Source: Gymnopus androsaceus JB14
Taxonomy: Eukaryota > Basidiomycota > Agaricomycetes > Agaricales > Omphalotaceae
DNA: 64,000 nt
Direction: 5' to 3'
Assembly: GCA_009733575.1 (NCBI GenBank)
Contig: ML769460.1
Coordinates: forward strand, 83,676 to 147,675
The position numbers and the translations under genes are program-made. This document shows, one piece after another, positions 9,570 to 21,502 of this stretch. Numbering within the stretch: position 1 is the first letter of the stretch; the number at the start of each line of letters is the position of its first letter. The notes under the pieces were generated by a model. That model was not told where the DNA came from, searched no databases, and saw nothing but the letters and a program-made list of their open reading frames with translations.

Positions 9570-10602
9570 TGCTCGCCAGAACTATGCTTCAAGTGCTTGT
9601 GTACCAATCGTACATGACGAAGCATATTGCTACGAACGCCAAATCTCCGTGAGCAGCCTTCCTCCGGGCAGGCAAAATCTAAGTAATACAAACGTGAACA
9701 GGGGAACGCTTAATCGGATAGAGTTTCTACCTTGGTCTCCAGTGTGCGAAATGAGGTGAGTCTACATTATACATAGACAATTCCTCCCAGTTCAAAAACA
9801 AAGTTTCGGGATTAATCAAGGTTGACGCGCTCTCACCTTCAAGGCGCTCGGGCGCAAAAAGGCCTTCCCGCAATACTCACAGGTGTGATTGAGTTTTGCG
9901 CTTGCAGTCTGAGCTTCCATATCCCGAGTCACTTCGATCGCGGTACTCGCGGAGGGGTGGTTAAATTGCGGAGGACGTGGTGGTAAACTTTGGTGTCCGA
10001 CTCCAACAGGCGCATGAGCAGGAGGAGGATACCAGTCCCGGTTTTGACCTGGAGGTAAGGATCTACCCGCGTAAGGAGGATTAGATTGAGGTAGTGATTG
10101 GGGCGTATTCCAGTGGGGGTGCATTTGATTTGAGGCATGGTGTGTATCCATAGCTGCTCGGGAGGAGTCTACATAACGGCCGGATGAGTGGTGGCGGAAA
10201 TCCTGTTCTGGGTAGCCCGTTCGATGAATGGATGGCGTAGGCCCAGAAGACTAGGCGCGAGTTATCAGCATCGTCACTGGAAGAAGCTAATGCTCTCAAA
10301 CTTTACCGAGTGCATTCCGTGAGGCATCCGCGAGTTTGCCAGACTCGAATAATCACTTGCAGCTGGGTAAGAGGAAGCCGAGGGATGAGGATGTCTATCA
10401 TAGTATGCGTGACTTGTATGCCTGTCAGAATCTGGATTCTGACAAACTGGAACGTCTGGGCCTCAAGGGTCAGCGAACTATTCAAAGCCAAAAAAGCCAA
10501 CTTCTGAAGTTACTTACCGTTCAAAAGCTGCGAGATGGGTGGAAGAGATACACGGCGGCGATGCTGATCTTCGTTGGATTCAGAAAAATGCGACCAAGAC
10601 AT
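9527..10602 (-). CDS. Two-finger C2H2 transcription factor
   Basis: Five exons (10518-10602, 10307-10461, 9837-10250, 9731-9761, 9527-9678) join in frame to 278 residues. The introns are 56, 56, 75 and 52 bp, all GT-AG. The N terminus is hydrophilic with SLPPISQLL, a motif common at the start of such fungal regulators. A long Pro/Ser/His-rich region follows. The C terminus carries two zinc fingers: C-x2-C-x12-H-x3-H starting CEYCGKAFLRPSALK, and C-x4-C-x12-H-x4-H starting CPEEGCSRRF. The finger-coding part is interrupted by two introns, and the 31-bp exon carries the two His ligands of finger 1. It is probably a nuclear DNA-binding regulator; target genes are unknown. The 3' end is duplicated just downstream. 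Confidence 0.85.
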
Positions 10603-11429
10603 GTTAAAAAAGGTTATCCTATCTGCTGTCCAATTCCTTTGCATTTTATACAAGTATACTTGGCAGATCTGATGTCTTCATCTTCGTTGGCGAAGGACCG
10701 TGTTTTGATGAAAGCAGCAATCCGAGCCCGAGTCCCGACACTGCATCAAGAAACATCAGAAAACGTCGTGCGGGATTCTACTTGCGCTACCGGTACCCCA
10801 CTGGAATAGGATAGTCAAAAGATGTCCCTTCCAAATTAAGTATCACTCAATCGCAAGCCTGAGTTAAATAGTGAAGATAACAAGAAATATACTTGGGAGC
10901 GATCGGGGCGCGGATTATATCGTCTGATATGTGGCGAAAACAAGGCAAAAAATCAAAATGGTTAAAACCATGACCCTCGTCTCCTTGCAAGCCTGAATAG
11001 TATGCGAGGATTTCAGCTCGTCGCTAACTGTTTTTGAGGTTTGACAGTGATTCTATAATAATATATCCCGACGTACCAATGACTTCAGGTGATTGGATCT
11101 GCCTCGGATCCTGATGAAATTGGAGCTAGCTATAGCTAGTTGCTGGCTGGAGGAACTGAGGAAACGCTAAAAGGATCGGCTAAAAGGCTCGACTCCCGTG
11201 GGTATTGACAAGGTATCGATACTATTGAGATTTGAAGTTGAAGCCCCGTTGGGCACCGGAGCCGTCTCAGTCTGAGTAACTTCGTCTGAGTAACTTCAAC
11301 ACTTAAAGGGCCGGGGCCGTGACGAAATCGTGATGAAAAAGACAAACGACGTGATTTAGCGCTTGTTGCCGGCACGGCGCTAATTACCTCCATTCTTCCT
11401 CCGCAACGTCCATCAACGACGAGCACAAA
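10603..11429. other. Divergent intergenic region
   Basis: Separates the minus-strand zinc-finger gene and the plus-strand SNF1 gene, so it should hold both promoters. Open frames here are opposite-strand shadows or short. No clear TATA or repeat unit was identified, apart from a short direct repeat (TCTGAGTAACTTC) near 11270-11300. Confidence 0.4.
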
Positions 11430-13657
<2,228 letters not shown>

Positions 13658-13840
13658 AGCGTGTGCATTGTTTTTATTGTTTTCCTGCTTTTCTTTACTA
13701 CTAACATACTGTTGTACCATATCGAAAGATCTATACTCAATGTACAATGTACTAACAACATATTCTCGTCTTGTTCTCGTCTCTTGTTTATTCCATGTAT
13801 GTGAATAGATTCGTAGCGATGGATAATATCGTAGCACCGG
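13658..13840. other. Short intergenic spacer
   Basis: 3' flank of the kinase gene; nothing recognisable. Confidence 0.5.
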
Positions 13841-14420
13841 CTCGAAAGCACAACATATCAATTGAGGCATATACAGTTAGTGCCATCACGTATGAATGTG
13901 TCTCCTTACCAAAAAAAATCTTCATCTAACGCAGTTATTTCTTTTAATACTCCTCTGACAGGGTCGGTCCTGTCAATTGCTCCAGTAAATGAGATTGCTC
14001 AAAGGCTCGATGTCGCCCCGGAGCAAGTTTTTTTGTTTTAGCCTGGATAAAAGTGAAGGGTGCTATAGCTGTCACGTCCGTCCTCATTTCATATTCGGCA
14101 TGCAGAGCACTCATATCCTCTTTCTGAATAGTACAACTTCGAAGGAGGTCCGGCTACAGTGGTACCTCCGTGCTGATGATCTAGTCGGATCTACGTACGC
14201 TTCCTCATCCAGAGTCACAGGCCTTAACTTATCAACTGCCGCTTTCTAATTCTAACTGACCAGGATGTCGCCGCAATTGACGCTGCTGGTGCAATAGGGA
14301 GGCTCGAAGGGTTCGAAGGATTCGAAGGATCACAGCTACTGATGAAGAGATGAAGACAGGAGCCGCAGTGCTGTTTCTTACTGCGTGTGTTACGCTTGCC
14401 CTTATCGCGAGAAGAATTAA
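13841..14420 (+). pseudogene. C-terminal fragment of an aldo-keto reductase
   Basis: Matches, in order, the last third of the fuller gene downstream: an ARKHN-IEAY stretch, a PVNEIAQRLDVAPEQV block, a KVKGAIAV block, a QDVAAIDAAGAI block and a hydrophobic C-terminal TGAAVLFLTACVTLALIA. In-frame stops and shifts separate the blocks, and the N-terminal catalytic part is absent. It is a truncated tandem copy. Confidence 0.7.
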
Positions 14421-14789
14421 GCTTCTCAACCCATTTCTGCTGCTTTTTATGCTCATAATTATAGGAATCGCTGTAAACGTGTACCAGAATGAACCTTGAT
14501 ATCGTCGGTGCCCTCCTCAATTTCTTGGGCTGACCGCGGCGTAAGTATGCGAATTGAAGAAGCGCCGGGCCAAATTGAGGAATTTAGACGCACTTGTGAA
14601 CTTCTCAGACTCTTCGGCATCCTACGCAATACATGACGAGCTCCAATTGAACGAGCTTCGGAGATACGGAAGCTGCTTATCGCTTTCACTGCATGAGAAG
14701 TAGCTTCTCAAATTAGATTCATTCAAAAGATGATAGCATGATTCATACTTGAAATCATCATTGCTCGTCATTTTGACTTTACTACCACC
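14421..14789. other. Spacer and promoter of the aldo-keto reductase
   Basis: No coding signal recognised. It probably contains the promoter of the gene starting at 14790. Confidence 0.4.
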
Positions 14790-16121
14790 ATGCCTTGGGA
14801 GAATGTCAAGCTGAACAGCGGTGAGGACCCTCCGTAACGTTGAATCTGGACTGCATGGTTGAATGTACTATGCGTAGGCCATGAAATGCCTTCCATAGCC
14901 TTTGGGACTGGGAGTTTGGGCAATGGAGACGGACCTGTAGATCAAGTGGACCAGGCCATTAGTGTCGGTTTTAGTCATGTTGGTGAGCACAGTTTAGTGC
15001 CATTTTTTGAGCTCAACTAAAGTATCCGTTTTAGACACAGCTCAGGCCTACCGAAAACGAGAAAGAAGCTGGTCAAGCGATACGCGACAGCGGTTTGAAG
15101 CGTTCCGAAATCTTTATTACCACGAAATATTCAGGATTGGGCGGTCTTGACATTAAAATTTCTATCAAGAATAGTCTCGAAAACGTAGGTCCTTCTTGCT
15201 TGTCTGTCTATGAGGCGCAAACTTGTATCTCAGCTCGGGGTCGAATATGTTGACTTGTACCTGATTCACCATCCTCGTCTCGCCGTTCCCGACATTCCAA
15301 CAGTATGGAAAGAAATGGAAGACATTCAGGCCCAAGGTCTTGTCAAGTTGGTGATATTCACTACTACTTACGCTTACTTACACACCTCTACCAGGAGCAT
15401 CGGTGTCAGTAACTTTACTGTCAGCGACTTGGCCTACTTATGGCTTCAGCAAAAGTCCCACCAGCTGCTAACCAGGTATGCGATATTTTTTCTGTTAAAT
15501 ATATATATGTATTTATCTGTTCTAGATTCTTCTTCATCCCTACGTGTACCTTACCCAATCTCCGATTATCGCTTATGCTCAGAAGAACAACATTGCTATT
15601 GAGGCTTATAGTGCTCTAATGTATGTGTCTCCGTATCATACTTTCCTCAACTTATGTTGTTCTTTTCCTAGTCCTCTAACACGGCATCCAGGTGGTCCTG
15701 TCGATGCTCCGGTCAATGAGATCGCCAAGAAGCTCAATGTAGCCCCAGAGCAAGTTCTTTTAGCTTGGGTGAAGGCCAAGGGTGCTATAGCCATCACGTA
15801 TGATGTTCTCACTTCTCTAGCTGGATTGGTTCCTCATCTTTTTGGACTTTAGCGCAAGTTCAAAGAAGGATCGACTTCAACGTTACCTCGATGCTGGTGA
15901 TATCTGTGCGTCCTTCCTCTGATTTTACTCGACTCACAGCCATCATGTCCATAACTAACTTTTAATCTTTAGCTTTAGCCGATGAGGACGTCGCCGCAAT
16001 CGACGCTGCAGGTGCTATAGGCACTAGACTTCAAGCATCCCAAAAACTGGTAACGACGGGGGCAGGAGTGTTGATTTTTGCCGCTTGCATTTCTCTCGCC
16101 CTTATTGGACTCCGTATGTAA
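14790..16121 (+). CDS. Aldo-keto reductase with C-terminal membrane anchor, frameshifted
   Basis: Nine exons: 14790-14820, 14878-14982, 15035-15184, 15234-15346, 15395-15475, 15526-15620, 15672-15797, 15853-15905, 15973-16121. Family landmarks in order: AFGTGSLGNG, DTAQAY, ITTKYSG, VDLYLIHHPR, IGVSNFTVSDL, QILLHPYVYLTQ, EAYSAL, APEQVLLAWVKAKGAIAIT and SSKKDRL. By family it is an NAD(P)H-dependent carbonyl reductase. The last 20 residues (GAGVLIFAACISLALIG) form a single hydrophobic segment, suggesting tail anchoring in a membrane. Two indels break the frame: an extra A in the AAAA run near 15057-15061, and a lost base near 15430 in exon 5. A truncated sister copy lies just upstream. It is either a recent pseudogene or carries sequencing errors. 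Confidence 0.75.
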
Positions 16122-16498
16122 AGTAAGAGATAAGTGCAATGCTGAAGCGACACATGTACTTACTGAGATGGAGAAGCACGTAAGATTCGGAATCCACGGG
16201 CATTGACGCGCAAGTGGTGCAAGCGCGTTCGTACTCGGAGATTATGATCTATTCATCGTTGCTCTCGACATTACTCCGGGGGCTTAACCTCTTCATGATA
16301 TAATATCTTCATTATTGTTATATAGATAGGTTAACTTTAACGAACTAATGCGAACAACAGAACATTTACATACTTATGCATGAGTGAAAGATGATACAAA
16401 AATTTAATGCAGTATAAAATAGGAAAGTGGATGGATACAGCGACAAGAAACAATGTCAATGCGAAGGGTAACAAGAAGGAGCGTCAAAGCAAACCGAG
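16122..16498. other. Convergent 3' intergenic region
   Basis: AT-rich spacer between two converging genes; it should contain both polyadenylation regions. Nothing else seen. Confidence 0.5.
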
Positions 16499-17704
16499 TC
16501 AATCGGAAGCAGTTTCATAGTTCAAAAAATTCTGGTAGCAGTCTTTCTCTCCTCCATCGCTGAACCATGCTGAAATGGGACTAGAGTCGTTGGACTCGGA
16601 AGTGAGAAGATCGTTCTCGTCGTCATGCTCATGAGGCAGCTCCAGGATCAGGCTCAATCTCTCCTTCGCCTTTCGCCTCTCAACTTCAATAGAAAGACTT
16701 TGGAGTGCCAACTCCTCCAAGCTGTCGAATTTTGGCACAGGTTTACGTTTGATTTTGTGATTCTGGCGAGAAGTTTGCACCAGGATTGAGTCCCGTGCAT
16801 TGGACAATCTGGTGCGAGGGTGAGGGTGTGATGATGGAAGGGTGATGACGGAAGTCAGAGGAGAGCAAGCATCATCGTTGGGAATGGGAGGGAGTGGTCT
16901 CCAGTGTATCGTCACAGAAGGATCTGGACTGGTAGAACAAGAGTCCGCGGATGCTGAATCCATCTCATCCTCGTTAGGGAACACCAAATGAATTGGTACA
17001 TCATCCCCGAGCTTCTTTCGAATTCTATCCATCTTGGCCAGACGCAAGCTATTGGACGAAGGGATATGGAAGGCAGGAACGGACAAGAAGGAATCTCGTG
17101 TAGGTTCGGAGAGATTAGGTCGAATCGTGTAACGCATATCTTCTGCGTTGGAGTCTGTCTCATCGTCAGAGAAGGATAATGATGAAGGCGACGATTCCGC
17201 GTCGGAGGAGCCGACCACATTATCGAACGATGGAGAAGACATTGCAAGACGAAGTAGTGGTTTGGCATCACTATTGAGCCAGCTATCTTCGGTATGAGCT
17301 GAGGAAGTGGATATGGAGGAACGGGAAGCAGGGGATGCAGTGCGTGACTGTTGTCGTGACGAAGGTCGACTATTCCATCGCGAGCGGGATCTGTGTGCTC
17401 AAACTCGAGCCGGAAGATAGAGAGTCTACAGATCCTCGACGCTTCGGAAGATTAAAGAGTTCATCGTCGTCTGACCACTCTGCTAGGGCTAAGAAACGGT
17501 TAGCCGGCAGGAGGAGACTATGATGATTTAAAACTTACAAGACGAAGAAGAAACGGAAGGATAAATATCAATAAGTTGAGGGGTGATGCCCAAAACACGT
17601 CCTAGTTTTTTGGTGGACCGCATAAGTTGTGTACGCTGCGAGTAGGTGAGCGTATTGATCGTGGGCGGAGGAGGAGGAAAGACGATCTTTGCGATAGTAG
17701 CCAT
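16499..17704 (-). CDS. Conserved-looking basidiomycete protein, Ser/Pro-rich
   Basis: Exon 1 is 17539-17704, beginning MATIAKIVFPPPPPTINTLT and followed by YSQRTQLMRSTKKLGRVLG. A 56-bp intron (17483-17538) leads into 16499-17482. The second exon starts with EWSDDDELFNLP, continues Ser/Arg-rich, and contains LAKMDRIRKKLGDDVPIHLV, a block seen in many basidiomycete proteins of unknown function. The C terminus has a likely short helix EELALQSLSIEVERRKAKE. Around 17395-17400 the reading frame shifts by one base: the protein-like sequence before it ends at a CACACAG, and a different frame continues with RSRWNSRPSSRQQ. Whether this is an error or a lesion is open. Probably about 380 residues, soluble, likely regulatory; no enzyme motif. 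Confidence 0.6.
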
Positions 17705-18101
17705 CTGGTAGAGGAGGACTGGCGGATCGCGAAAGAAAATACTATAGCAAGCCTGCGAAGGTGAAGGGGCTGCAAAGTTGGTAGGTCCAAATCTGAGCAA
17801 GCTCCATATTATATAGACCCATAAACAAAAGAAAAGTCAACTGTCAGTTGGAGCTCCGTTTTTATTGTTCAACCTTGAGGAATGCCGATAACAGAGAACA
17901 AAAAGAAACTGCATGTTCTCAGGGTCGAATTTTAAGCGCTGTGGCGCCGAGGGCTTAGCGCCAACTTCAATGTCCAGCGTACATTTTCAACAGTCCAGTA
18001 AATAGTTTGCATCTCAATATACCCAAGTTTACATTACATGTAGTGTCGTGGAAGTGTAGTTAGTTAAGTGTACTTTTTTATGCCATGTAAGAACTCCAAT
18101 A
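17705..18101. other. Intergenic between two minus-strand genes
   Basis: Promoter region of the gene starting at 17704 and 3' flank of the permease. Nothing else recognised. Confidence 0.5.
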
Positions 18102-20663
18102 CTAGTTACTGAACAACATTCGGAAAATGCGGATGTGGAAAGGAGCAGCTTTCCTAGCTGCACGGTACTCGCGCATCTCCTCGACTGTAAGCCAGCTCCT
18201 ACGACCAGTGTCCAGGTCGATCTCGTGCGCCCGATGTGGTACAGTGCGTTTCCAGATGTATCCGCCGACCCACATCGCCTAGAACCCCCAAACAGAGAAT
18301 TTAGTATTCATTACAAGGATTTTGAATTGGAAAAATCTTACAAGCATGATAGGCATAGCAAGGTAAGCCTGGAAGAAAGACTCTGCACGAGCATTGGAGC
18401 CAGAAACTCCGCCAACGGGCCAGATGGCCTAGATAAAACAGACACGGTGACTAAGGATATTTTCGGGACCATATTATCACTTACGACGTAAAATTGGGCA
18501 ATCAGAACGAGGACGATGAGTACGACTCCAAGCCACGAGCCCCATACACCACCCATTGCCTGGAAAGGGAGCTCCTCAACGGAATGGCCTTGGACTTTCC
18601 AAGCACGTCGGAAACGGATGCTGGTTGATGGGTAAGCACAGATGCAATTTTTCATCATGCCACGACAAACTCACTGGCATAAACAGATCGCAAGCCAAGT
18701 GATCAAGGTGGAAAGCCCAGAAATAGCCGACAACCAATCGACTACATCCCAATCAGCAATTTTCTCTCAAATTCGATTCAAGCTGGCACTCACAGACAGT
18801 GGAGCCGACAGCGATTACATTAACATAGGCAATCGGAGCGAAGATGAGAACCGCAATAACGGAGTACAAAGGTCGGCTAGACTTGTCGACGTAGGTAAAG
18901 ATACGAGGAGCATATCCAGTCTCAGCGAGGGCAGTGAGGGTTCGGGATCCAGCATATACACAAGAAAGACCGATCGAGAGCACCGAAATACAGATGGTCG
19001 CATTAACGAGATCTAAAAGAGGTATCTCGTCAGCACTTGGAAGGGGAATGAGGAGAAGTTCCTACGGTTCAATCCTGGAATTTTACCATTCTGGAGAGCG
19101 AGGACGAAGGGCGAGGCAGCTGAAATACAAATGGATCAGACTCGATTGAATTCGTTACAAGTTGAAAAGAAATGACAGACCAGCTGAGGTACCACCAAGG
19201 AGTCGCTCGTCAGTGAAGGGAATTAGTAAACCAATGATGGTGAGAGAAGCGATGTAAATGATGGTCTGGAATAGAGGTCAAGAGTCTGCTAGCATTGGGA
19301 GGAGCAAAAACATACGATACGCCAGAAAGTACCCTTAACAGCACCTGCAGAACACATGTCAGTAAAAAAACCAAGGATCACACTGAAAAGGAATCTACCC
19401 GGCATTGTTTCTCTTGGGTTTGGGGTTTCAGATGCGGCCAAGCCAACCAACTCCGTTCCAGCTGGAATATGTATAAAATTAGAGCACATCCAGCCTTCAT
19501 CAATGAAAAAGTACTAACAGAAGGCGAAAGCGGCTGTGACAAAGACACTACAAACACCTTGGAATCCGTTGGCGAAAGCCCCAGGATCCTTCCACAAATG
19601 ACCACCGATGTAATGATCATATTCACCACCGCTTGGGCCACCCCCACAGATACAGACGCTGAAAAAGAGTGGGTCAAATCTCCATATATTACCACCGAAT
19701 GATAAACTTACATCCCGATGAAAATAAACATCACCACGATGAATAGCTTTAGACACGAGGACCAGAATTCTTCTTCAGCGTAGCCCAGAGTACCGAACAC
19801 ACATAGAATCACTAAGAGACCAGTCAGAATGGTAAAGACAACAATATCAAGCATACGAACTTATAACGACCCAAAAGACTGTAATCCACGCAGCTATAGG
19901 AACTGCGTCCGTCCAATACTGCACAGTCGTTCCGGCCACAGTGATTTCCAGTGGTAAGACGACAGCCCATTGCAAAAAGTAATTCCAGCCCATGGCGAAA
20001 GCGAAACCGGGATCAAGAAATCGGTTGGAAAGCATATAGAATGCTCCAGAGAGGGGATAGAGAATGGACATTTCTGCGATAGCCTGGATGAAATTCAATT
20101 GACGAACAAGTGTTAAAACCGAGCGATACCGACCTGAGTAACGTTGATCAGCATGACACCGATGATAATCCATCCGATGAGAACACCAGCGGGTCCGCCG
20201 GTCTTCAAAGCCGAGCCAGAACCAACGAATAAACCAGTACCAATACTACCACCTGATAAAGCTTGAGATATCTATCGAAAAAAAAGGCGATAAATCCACG
20301 TACCGACAGCAATCATAGAAAGATGACGAGGCTTCATCTTGGCTTGAAGCATCGGTGTCTCACTCAGGCGTTTCTCAATCTCAGCCTCGGTGAGTTGTCC
20401 GACAACGAGACGATCACTGGGCAAAATTCCTCAGAATAAGAAACGCTAGATCTAGGATGAAAGTTCACATACCCAACAACACCTGGTGCGCGTTTGAAGC
20501 TCTCGAAATTTACTCCAAGACGAGTCCATACAGATTCCTGGGAGGGGTCGTAGAATTGGAGGTGGCTAGCTGAGGTCTCACTAGAGACCTCGGCATCGCT
20601 AAACTTTTCTTTTCCTGAGTCCATGATGGAGCGGATGAAGGAGAAGGGAGAAAAGCTTGACAT
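18102..20663 (-). CDS. Amino-acid permease, YAT family
   Basis: A multi-exon gene (about 12 exons with introns near 50-60 bp) that could be read in frame from ATG 20663 to TAG 18102. A second in-frame ATG lies at 20624. Recognisable segments in order: cytosolic N terminus with [40 protein letters not shown] (TM1, the APC-family signature); [28 protein letters not shown]; the loop [70 protein letters not shown]; and the C-terminal [16 protein letters not shown]. These are hallmarks of yeast Gap1/Dip5-type permeases: proton symporters of the plasma membrane with 12 TM helices. The substrate cannot be assigned. No frameshift was seen. A decayed second copy lies directly upstream in the same orientation. 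Confidence 0.9.
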
Positions 20664-21502
20664 AGAAGCTTCTTGTCCCGGCTTTATATGCAATCAAATG
20701 GCACTAATGGTTATGAAGACGGGAGGGTGAGACGTACAAGATTCAATTCGGCGTCGCCGTTTCTTTGATACCCGGCCAATCACCGACTCGAGTCTGTAAA
20801 AGCTCAGAAATTTCCACAGGATTTCCAGGGACTTTTGTCCTGGAACAACCATGGAAAGATGAAAAGTAGCGACTCCACTTCATTTCTGGGCACAAAGATG
20901 CGATACGAAGATCTTCTGCGCGCGTGCACTGCTATGTAGAGTCAGCGTAGAAATCGACAAATCAAGAAGAAAGTTGGAAAAAAAATTGTGCTCGGCCGGC
21001 CTCCTGAATCACAGCCAAGTCAAAAGCTGTCAGTATGAACAGTTCATACGCATGAACTGGTATCCGGAGCATCTGGATATTTGTATGGTGGATAGACCAT
21101 GTGTTTAAAGGTGTTCAAAAGGTGTTCAATGACTAGAGATCGATATTGTCCCATCTGGAGCGGCAACATGTGGGAGCGACAAGGCGGATGGAAGTTCGAC
21201 CGAGTATCTCTACTGGGCGTTCCTAGAGGCGAGCGTTCTGTCAACGTTCAACGTTCAACGTTCAGCGCTACCCTTGCACTCCGAACCCCGCCATCCGTGA
21301 TCCGTAAAACTCGGATATACCTCTCCGACTTGTGCGGTAGCAAGAGACTCAGGATGCCCCAGGACATCCCAGGACACCTACGATATACAACATTATATTT
21401 TGTGAAGACTAGTCGATATTAGGATTTTTGTACAAGCACAGTGCACTGTTTAATTCGAGAACAGGGTATGGTAGATTCGAATATAAAGCGGTGCTCGCAC
21501 TC
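20664..21502. other. Spacer between the two permease copies
   Basis: Promoter of the intact permease lies here. No gene is recognised; CGTTCAACGTTCAACGTTCA around 21240-21262 is a short tandem repeat. Confidence 0.45.

Noticed and set aside
10336..10809. 157-codon plus-strand frame over the zinc-finger gene
   Set aside because: Antisense shadow of exons 1 and 2 of the C2H2 gene, whose splicing and zinc fingers are convincing.
16988..17523. Plus-strand frames opposite the 16.5-kb gene
   Set aside because: Antisense shadows; the minus strand has the intron with matching phase and recognisable blocks.
19295..19702. 135-codon plus-strand frame inside the permease
   Set aside because: Overlaps exons and introns of the intact minus-strand permease; no domain.
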